A stretch of DNA of 11,576 bases, from positions 1 through 11,576 of the forward strand of contig JAQBPZ010000264.1 in assembly GCA_028287225.1 (NCBI GenBank). The letters are read 5' to 3'. This document shows, piece by piece, positions 1 to 4,810 of the stretch (position 1 is its first letter; each line of letters opens with the position of its first letter). Origin of the DNA: Gemmatimonadota bacterium (GTDB lineage Bacteria > Gemmatimonadota > Gemmatimonadetes > Gemmatimonadales > Gemmatimonadaceae). The notes under the pieces are model-generated. The model ran no database searches and was not told where the DNA came from. It saw only the letters and a list, made by a program, of their open reading frames with translations. A program made the translations under genes and the position numbers.

Positions 1-124
1 TGCCGCCGTCCGACACGATCACCTCGTGCGTCACGCGCAGCGCCGACAGGTCGCCGAGCAGGCCTCCGATGGTGGTGGCCTCGTCCAGGGCGGGGATCAC
101 CACCGAGAGCGCCGGTACGGTCAC
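1..124 (-). CDS. Glycosyltransferase family 2, rSAM/selenodomain-associated transferase 2-like (N-terminal fragment)
   Basis: Only the first 41 codons are in the window; the rest lies beyond position 1. Reading leftward from a GTG at 124-122, the translation contains LSVVIPALDEATTIGGLL followed by HEVIVSDGG. This is the N-terminal nucleotide-sugar-binding fold of GT-A family-2 glycosyltransferases: the VVIPALDE opening strand and an Asp in the V-S-D-G-G strand end. The short spacing between the two motifs and the SDGG ending resemble the 'transferase 2, rSAM/selenodomain-associated' subfamily, which is known to sit next to ArsS-type radical SAM genes, as here. The start overlaps the stop of the upstream oxidoreductase (GTGA), implying translational coupling in one leftward operon. 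Its sugar donor and acceptor cannot be judged from this fragment. A role in building arsenosugars is inferred from context. Confidence 0.8.
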   Translation of the reverse strand, partial: MTVPALSVVIPALDEATTIGGLLGDLSALRVTHEVIVSDGG

Positions 125-1533
125 CGCCGCACGAGCCACCGGGTCAGGCGCTGCACGGGCCCGGTGAACCGCGCCTTGTCGTACTTCTGCGCGGCCTGCC
201 GAATTGCCTCCGGCATGGAAGGATACGCATGCACAAGCTTGCCGAGGGCGTTGATCGACAGGCCGCGGGCGACGGCGAGCGCGACTTCGCCGATCATGTC
301 CCCAGCGCCGCTCCCGAGAATGTGTCCACCGAGCAGGATGCCACGTGCCGAGGTCACGAGCTTCACGCCGCCAGCCGTGCGCCCGTCCGCAATGGCGCGG
401 TCCACCTCGGTGAACGGCCTGGTGAAGGCGCGCACGCCGCTCCCGTGCCGCTCGCGCGCCTCGCGCTCGGTGAGGCCCACGTGCGCGAGCTCGGGGTCGG
501 TGTACGTGACCCACGGGATCGCCGAGTAGTCGGCCTTGCCCCTGAAGGGAAAGAACGCGTTGCGGATCACGAGCCGCGCCTGGTAGTCCGCCACGTGGGT
601 GAGTCGCGGTCCGCCGACGCAGTCACCACACGCCCACACGCCCGGCGCCGTGGTGCGCAGGTGTGCATCCACCGCGATGCTCCCGTCCCGGATCTCCACG
701 CCGCCGCGATCGAGATCCATGGTGTCGGTGCGCGACGCTCGGCCCGTCGCTACCAGGAGGTGCGTGCCCCCCACGTCGGCGCTCGTGCCGTTGAGCGTCC
801 GCGTGACCACCACGCCGTAGTCGCTGCGGCGCACCGCGGTCACCGCGGCGCCCAGCTCCAGCGTCACGCCGTCGGCCACGAGGTGGTCCCCGAGCAGGCC
901 GGCCAGTTCCACCTCCTCGCGCGGCAGCAGCCGCGCGCCGCGCTCGATCACCGTGACGCGCGTGCCCAGCCGCACGAACGCCTGGGCCAGCTCCAGCCCC
1001 ACCGGCCCGGCGCCAAGGATCACGAGATGGCCCGGCCGCTGCGTCAGCTCGAAGACGGTCTCGTTGGTGAGATACGCCACCGTGTCGAGACCCGGAATTG
1101 CCGGCAGCGCCGGCCGCGACCCCGTTGCGATCACGATGCGCTTCGACGTCAGCGCGCGGCCATCCACGTCGAGCATCCGGTGCGCCGTGAAGCGGGCGGT
1201 TCCATGGATGACGTCGACGCCGAGGCTCCGGAAGCGCTCCGGGCTGTCGTTGGGGGCGATGCGCTCGCGTGCGCGGTGCACCCAGCGCATCGCCTCGCCG
1301 AAGTCGATGCGTGGCTCCGCGTGCACGCCGTAGCGGCCCGCCGCACGCACCCCCGCGGCGGCCTTCCCGCAGGCGAGCAGCGCCTTGCTGGGAACACATC
1401 CCGTCCACAGGCATTCACCACCCAGGCGCTCGCGTTCCACCAGGGCCACGCGAGCGCCGAGCCCGGCAGCGCCGGCGGCCGTGACCAGGCCCGCCGTCCC
1501 GCCGCCCACGACGATCAGGTCATATCGATCCAC
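121..1533 (-). CDS. MerA-like FAD-dependent pyridine nucleotide-disulfide oxidoreductase
   Basis: A 470-residue class I flavoprotein disulfide reductase. The FAD-binding dinucleotide fold is at the N-terminus (VVGGGTAG, residues 8-15). The redox-active pair is C41/C46 in GGECLWTGCVPSK. ATGSRP follows at 136-141, the second Rossmann motif GAGPVG at 174-179, and a CGD FAD-contact motif near residue 300. In the C-terminal dimerisation domain the segment HAYPSMPE (435-442) places Tyr where glutathione reductase and lipoamide dehydrogenase have the catalytic His of HPT. Mercuric reductase also has Tyr there. However, the protein ends in VRR, lacks MerA's C-terminal vicinal cysteines and has no N-terminal NmerA domain, so mercury reduction is doubtful. 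The GTG at 1533-1531 is chosen because VDRYDLIVVGGG begins directly at the FAD fold, with AGGA about 8 bases upstream. It is divergent from the CMD-arsS genes and overlaps the glycosyltransferase start. Homologues commonly accompany TVP38/rSAM loci. The true substrate is unknown. Confidence 0.9.
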   Translation of the reverse strand: MDRYDLIVVGGGTAGLVTAAGAAGLGARVALVERERLGGECLWTGCVPSKALLACGKAAAGVRAAGRYGVHAEPRIDFGEAMRWVHRARERIAPNDSPERFRSLGVDVIHGTARFTAHRMLDVDGRALTSKRIVIATGSRPALPAIPGLDTVAYLTNETVFELTQRPGHLVILGAGPVGLELAQAFVRLGTRVTVIERGARLLPREEVELAGLLGDHLVADGVTLELGAAVTAVRRSDYGVVVTRTLNGTSADVGGTHLLVATGRASRTDTMDLDRGGVEIRDGSIAVDAHLRTTAPGVWACGDCVGGPRLTHVADYQARLVIRNAFFPFRGKADYSAIPWVTYTDPELAHVGLTEREARERHGSGVRAFTRPFTEVDRAIADGRTAGGVKLVTSARGILLGGHILGSGAGDMIGEVALAVARGLSINALGKLVHAYPSMPEAIRQAAQKYDKARFTGPVQRLTRWLVRR

Positions 1534-1664
1534 GAGCGGTCCTGGGAAGGTGCGGCTGAGCCCGAGACGTCGCGCACGCCGACCGGGTGCGCCCTGTACC
1601 TTTCACGGGAGAGGCGACGCGGGTCACCGCCCGTCGTCGCTCGCCTGCAACCTACGGGGGCATC
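1534..1664. promoter_or_regulatory. Divergent intergenic region between the oxidoreductase and the CMD-arsS genes
   Basis: This 131-base gap must hold the start signals for both the leftward operon and the rightward arsenosugar-type operon. A TACCTT hexamer at 1597-1602 on the plus strand resembles a -10 element and would lie about 62 bases before the CMD start. No convincing -35 hexamer is visible. ACGGGGG at 1654-1660, just before the ATG at 1665, could act as a weak ribosome binding site. I see no obvious ArsR-type palindrome, so arsenic-responsive control is not shown. The assignment rests mainly on gene orientation. Confidence 0.4.
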
Positions 1665-2024
1665 ATGACGGAGTCCACCGCGGCCGCGGGCCGCGAAGCG
1701 TACTACCACGAGCGGGACCTGCCGAAGTTCGGCGAGATCGCCGAAGGGGCGCCGGAGCTCGCGCGGAAGTTCTTCGACTGGTACACCGCCGTGTTCGCGG
1801 AGGGCGCGCTCGACGCCCGCGAGAAGTCGCTCATCGCGCTGGCGGTCGCCCACGCGGTGCAATGCCCGTACTGCATCGACGCCTACTCGCAGGACGCGCT
1901 GGCCAAGGGGTCGAACATCGACCAGATGACGGAGGCGGTGCACGTCGCCGCGGCGATCCGCGGTGGCGCCTCGCTCGTGCACGGCGTCCAGATGCGCAAC
2001 CACGTGCACGCGCACGGGATGTAG
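1665..2024 (+). CDS. Carboxymuconolactone decarboxylase/AhpD-fold protein, arsenosugar biosynthesis-associated peroxidase-like
   Basis: A 119-residue single-domain protein of the CMD/AhpD family. The core segment runs from E53 (REKSLIALAVAHAV) to the redox pair C67-P-Y-C70 in QCPYCIDAYSQDAL. The upstream Glu and H63 are placed as in the AhpD active site. The N-terminal part (YYHERDLPKFGEI, PELARKFFDWY) matches what I recall of the subfamily annotated as arsenosugar biosynthesis-associated peroxidase-like; some relatives carry selenocysteine in place of the first Cys, whereas this copy has Cys. It ends in a short His-rich tail (HVHAHGM). The ATG at 1665 is preferred over an upstream in-frame GTG at 1587, which would add 26 basic, low-complexity residues unlike the family. 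The stop TAG at 2022-2024 directly abuts the ATG of arsS, so the two are almost certainly co-transcribed. Its likely role is a thiol-peroxidase or redox partner; the substrate is unproven. Confidence 0.88.
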   Translation: MTESTAAAGREAYYHERDLPKFGEIAEGAPELARKFFDWYTAVFAEGALDAREKSLIALAVAHAVQCPYCIDAYSQDALAKGSNIDQMTEAVHVAAAIRGGASLVHGVQMRNHVHAHGM

Positions 2025-3068
2025 ATGGGGCGCGTCCTCCCCACCCTGCACAAGCGGGAGGCGGGCCTCGCGTCCGCCGTCGCGCAGCGCGCGCGGCTCG
2101 CCGAGGTGCCGCTGGCGCGCACGTTCGAGGAGTCGCTCGCCACGAGCGGCCTCTTCCCGCTGCGCCCCACGCGGCTGGAGATCCTCCAGGTCAACGTGGG
2201 ACGGCGGTGCAACCAGACCTGCAAGCACTGCCACGTGGACGCCGGCCCGGACCGCAGCGAGGTGATGCCGCGCGCGGTGCTCGAGGCCGTGCTCGCGTTC
2301 CTCGCGCAGCATCGGATTCCCCGCTTCGACATCACCGGCGGCGCCCCCGAGCTGCACCCCGACTTCCGCGAGATGGTGGTGCGCGCGGCGCGCGGCGGCG
2401 CGCACGTGATGCACCGGTGCAACCTCACCGCCATCCTGCTCCCCAACTACGCGGACATCCCCGCGCTCCTCGCCGAACATCGCGTGGAGGTGATCGCGTC
2501 GCTGCCCTACTTCCAGGCGCGCGAGACCGACGCGCAGCGCGGGGAGGGCGTCTTCGAGGAGTCCATCGAGGGCATCCGCCGCCTCAACGCGCTCGGCTAC
2601 GGGCGCGGGACGGGGCTGGAGCTCAACCTCGTCGCGAACCCCGTGGGCACCTTCCTGCCCGGGAGCCAGGCCGGCCTGGAGGCGATGTGGAAGCGTGAGC
2701 TGAAGCGGCGGTTCGACCTGGACTTCGACCACCTGTTCACCATCACGAACATGCCGATCTCGCGCTATCTCGAGTTCCTCGACGAGCGCGGACGCACGGT
2801 GGACTACATGACGCGCCTGGTGAATGCGTACAATCCGGCGGCCGCGGCGGGGGTGATGTGCCGGAACACCCTGAGCGTAGGGTACGACGGCCGCCTGTTC
2901 GACTGCGACTTCAACCAGATGCTCGACCTGGGGCTGGATGCGGCGGTACCCCAGTGGATCTTCGACGCCACGCCGGAGCGCCTCGCCGAGCGCGCGATCG
3001 TCGTGGGGCCGCACTGCTACGGCTGCACGGCGGGCGCCGGCAGCTCCTGTGGCGGCGCCGTCGCCTGA
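2025..3068 (+). CDS. arsS: Arsenosugar biosynthesis radical SAM protein ArsS (radical SAM/Cys-rich protein)
   Basis: A 347-residue radical SAM enzyme. The 4Fe-4S/SAM motif is C62-NQT-C66-KH-C69, after the typical lead-in LEILQVNVGRRC. DITGGAPELHPDF provides the Gly-rich SAM-contact motif in the GGEP position. The C-terminal half (DUF3641-type domain) carries further cysteines: C279 in GVMCRNTLSVGYDGR, C294 in FDCDFNQML, then C331, C334 and C342 in HCYGCTAGAGSSCGG. Together these could hold an auxiliary Fe-S centre. In this family the enzyme is reported to join dimethylarsenic to the 5'-deoxyadenosyl group of SAM, a precursor of arsenosugars. Some homologues contain selenocysteine in the C-terminal motif; here all positions are Cys. 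The ATG follows the CMD stop with no gap, and GGGA just before it is the only possible ribosome binding site. The last 20 bases overlap the preferred start of the TVP38 gene. The family call is strong; the arsenic role rests on family knowledge. Confidence 0.92.
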   Translation: MGRVLPTLHKREAGLASAVAQRARLAEVPLARTFEESLATSGLFPLRPTRLEILQVNVGRRCNQTCKHCHVDAGPDRSEVMPRAVLEAVLAFLAQHRIPRFDITGGAPELHPDFREMVVRAARGGAHVMHRCNLTAILLPNYADIPALLAEHRVEVIASLPYFQARETDAQRGEGVFEESIEGIRRLNALGYGRGTGLELNLVANPVGTFLPGSQAGLEAMWKRELKRRFDLDFDHLFTITNMPISRYLEFLDERGRTVDYMTRLVNAYNPAAAAGVMCRNTLSVGYDGRLFDCDFNQMLDLGLDAAVPQWIFDATPERLAERAIVVGPHCYGCTAGAGSSCGGAVA

Positions 3069-3771
3069 GGCCATCGAGCCGACGCCGGCGCCGGGGCGCG
3101 CCGGCGCCCTGCTCAGGCTCGCCATGCTCGTGGCCCTGCTGGCTGCGGCATTCCTCGCGGCGCGGGCGTTCGGCCTCTTCGCGTACCTCGACGCGGCCTC
3201 GGCCGCGGGTGCGGTGCGCGGGCTTCGCGACCGCGCGTTCATCGTCCCGCTCTTCGTCCTTGCGTACGTCGCCGCGACCGCGCTCGGCCTTCCGGGGAGC
3301 GTCCTGACCATCGCCGGCGGCGCCATCTTCGGCTTCGGGATGGGAGCAGCCCTCAACTGGACCGGCGCCCTCCTCGGCGCCATCGCCGCCTACCTGCTGG
3401 CGCGGTCGCTCGGCCTCGACGCGGTGCGGCGCCTCGTGGGGCGCCGGGCCGGCCGGCTGGACGCGGTGGCCGACGCGTACGGCTTCGTCACGGTGCTCCG
3501 GCTGCGGCTCCTTCCGGTGGTCCCGTTCAACGTCCTGAACTTCGGCGCCGGACTCGCGGGCATCCCGTTTCGCGACTACGCGCTCGGCACGGCGCTCGGC
3601 CTCATTCCCGGCACGCTCGTGTACACCTACTTTGCCGATGCCCTGCTGGCCGGCGCCGGCGGAGCGCGACGCTCGGCACTGGTGCGCGTCGCGATCGCCG
3701 GCGGGCTGCTCGTCGCGCTCTCGTTTGCGCCAACCGCGTGGACGAGAGTGAGGCGCTCGCCGGTTCCCTGA
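3049..3771 (+). CDS. TVP38/TMEM64 (SNARE-associated/DedA-like) family membrane protein
   Basis: About 240 residues with five or six hydrophobic segments, for an inner-membrane location. The family signature is clear. GGAIFGFGMGAALNWTGALL begins at about residue 90 and is followed by AAYLLARSLG. The second half has RLRLLPVVPFNVLNFGAG (151-168), then FRDYALGTALGLIPGTLVYTYF. TVP38 proteins are VTT-domain proteins linked to transport or lipid scrambling; relatives recur beside ArsS-type radical SAM and MerA-like genes. The GTG at 3049 is chosen because it keeps a short cytoplasmic leader with basic residues (GRAGALLRLAM) before the first membrane segment, and it overlaps arsS by 20 bases. The ATG at 3124 is possible but would begin inside the first helix. 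An earlier ATG at 2938 lies deep inside arsS and is unlikely. It could move an arsenic compound or pathway intermediate across the membrane; this is inference only. Confidence 0.85.
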   Translation: MAAPSPEAIEPTPAPGRAGALLRLAMLVALLAAAFLAARAFGLFAYLDAASAAGAVRGLRDRAFIVPLFVLAYVAATALGLPGSVLTIAGGAIFGFGMGAALNWTGALLGAIAAYLLARSLGLDAVRRLVGRRAGRLDAVADAYGFVTVLRLRLLPVVPFNVLNFGAGLAGIPFRDYALGTALGLIPGTLVYTYFADALLAGAGGARRSALVRVAIAGGLLVALSFAPTAWTRVRRSPVP

Positions 3772-3806
3772 ACGGCATCCAGCGGTCGGGATGGCACGCG
3801 TGGCGT

Positions 3807-3936
3807 CAGTTTCGGAACGGATGCATCGAGTCGAAACGAGAACTGCCGGATCTCCTCCCGGCGCGTCGGCGGGCGACGCTGCACCGAAGATGATTCGGCA
3901 GTTTTCGGTGAACTCGCTTCATCCGCTGCGAACCGG
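3807..3936. terminator. Nested imperfect inverted repeat in a convergent gap (possible bidirectional terminator)
   Basis: The 191-base gap between the stop of the TVP38 gene (3771) and the stop of the leftward AIM24-family gene (3963) holds a long imperfect palindrome. AACTGCCG (3841-3848) pairs perfectly with CGGCAGTT (3896-3903). The segment at 3818-3831 pairs with 3912-3925 at 12 of 14 positions, and outer bases 3807-3817 and 3926-3936 pair partly. Inside the loop GCGTCG (3863-3868) and CGACGC (3874-3879) form a perfect 6-bp hairpin with a 5-base loop. There is no long U-tract, so it is not a canonical intrinsic terminator. Its position suggests a transcription stop serving both strands. 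A decayed mobile palindrome is an alternative. Confidence 0.5.
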
Positions 3937-3962
3937 CCCGTCTGGATGCCTCCGGGCAGCTT

Positions 3963-4775
3963 CTACCGGTCGTCGCTCGAGAGGATCCCGCCCACGATGC
4001 CGCCCATCAGCCCCAGCGGCCCGCCCTCCTGAAGCTGCCGGCCCCCGGCGCGCGGCGACGCGGCGAGGATACGGTCGGCGAGGCGCGAGAACGGCATCGT
4101 CTGGAGCATGACCTTGCCCGGGCCCGTCAGCAGCGCGAAGAACAACCCCTCGCCGCCGAAGAGCGCCGTCCGGATGCCCGGCACGAGCTGGATGTCGTAC
4201 TGCACCTGCTGCTCCATGGCCACGATGCAGCCGGTGTCCACGCGGAGCGTCTCGCCCGGCGCCAGCGTCTTCTCCCAGAGCGCCCCGGAAGCGTGCAGCA
4301 CCGCCACGCCGTCGCCCGTGATGCGCTGCAGGATGAAGCCCTCGCCACCGAAGAACCCGGCGCCGATGCGGCGCGTGAAGGCGATGTCCACCTGTGTCCC
4401 CTTCGGCGCGCAGAGGAAGGAATCCTTCTGCGCGATGATCGTCCCGCCCCACTCGAGCAGATTCACCGGCTTGATCTTGCCCGGAAAGTGCGACGAGAAC
4501 GCCACCCGCCGCCGGCTGCCTGTGGCGTTGGCGAAGGTGGTGACGAAGAACGTGTCGCCCGAGAGCACGCGCCGCGCGCCGGTGAACAGCTTGCCCAGCA
4601 GCCCCCCGCCCTGCCGGTTGGGATCGAGCGTGGTGTTCATCTCGATCCCCTGCTCCATGAACATCATCGCGCCGGCCTCCGCGATGACCGTCTCGCCCGG
4701 GTCGAGCGTCACGATCACCGCCTGCAGGTCGTCGCCGATCAATTCGTAGTCGAGCACGTCGGATGCCGGGGTCAT
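3963..4775 (-). CDS. AIM24 / TIGR00266 (DUF124) family protein
   Basis: A 270-residue protein with the pattern of the AIM24/TIGR00266 family, which folds as repeated beta-sandwich units of the tryptophan-RNA-binding-attenuator-like type. Recognisable parts are DYELIGDDLQAVIVTLDPGE at the start, the AEAGAMMFM strand (31-39 region), the Gly-rich segment GGGLLGKLFTGARRVLSGDT and FFVTTFAN. Later come FGGEGFILQRI, GETLRVDTGCIVAM, and PGIRTALFGGEGLFFALLTGPG. The C-terminus is Gly-rich (GGPLGLMGGIVGGIL), as is frequent in bacterial members. No signal peptide or membrane helix precedes the first domain. The biochemical role of bacterial members is not established; the yeast namesake is a mitochondrial inner-membrane organiser. 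The ATG at 4775 has GAGG about 9 bases upstream. It lies 35 bases after the S9 peptidase stop on the same strand, so it is probably the second gene of that transcript. Confidence 0.9.
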   Translation of the reverse strand: MTPASDVLDYELIGDDLQAVIVTLDPGETVIAEAGAMMFMEQGIEMNTTLDPNRQGGGLLGKLFTGARRVLSGDTFFVTTFANATGSRRRVAFSSHFPGKIKPVNLLEWGGTIIAQKDSFLCAPKGTQVDIAFTRRIGAGFFGGEGFILQRITGDGVAVLHASGALWEKTLAPGETLRVDTGCIVAMEQQVQYDIQLVPGIRTALFGGEGLFFALLTGPGKVMLQTMPFSRLADRILAASPRAGGRQLQEGGPLGLMGGIVGGILSSDDR

Positions 4776-4810
4776 GGTCGCACGCCTCGTGGGTTGAGTG
4801 CCTGCGCCTC

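Noticed and set aside
121..1533. Mercury resistance gene merA
   Set aside because: There is no C-terminal Cys pair, no NmerA domain, and no merR, merT or merP nearby. The neighbours point to an ArsS-type locus.
229..1668. Long open frame on the plus strand opposite the MerA-like reductase
   Set aside because: It is an antisense frame kept open by high third-position GC. Its translation is Arg/His/Ala-rich with no domain, while the minus strand has complete flavoprotein motifs.
3066..3068. The TGA ending arsS as a possible selenocysteine codon
   Set aside because: The Cys-rich motif is already complete with cysteines. The codons after TGA match no family sequence, and the next gene overlaps here.
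1515..3383. 622-codon open frame on the minus strand across CMD, arsS and TVP38
   Set aside because: The translation is low-complexity and crosses three well-supported plus-strand genes.
3772..3962. A small gene in the gap after TVP38
   Set aside because: A plus-strand ATG frame opens at 3791, but it runs into the antisense of the AIM24-family gene, lacks any domain, and lies over the palindrome.
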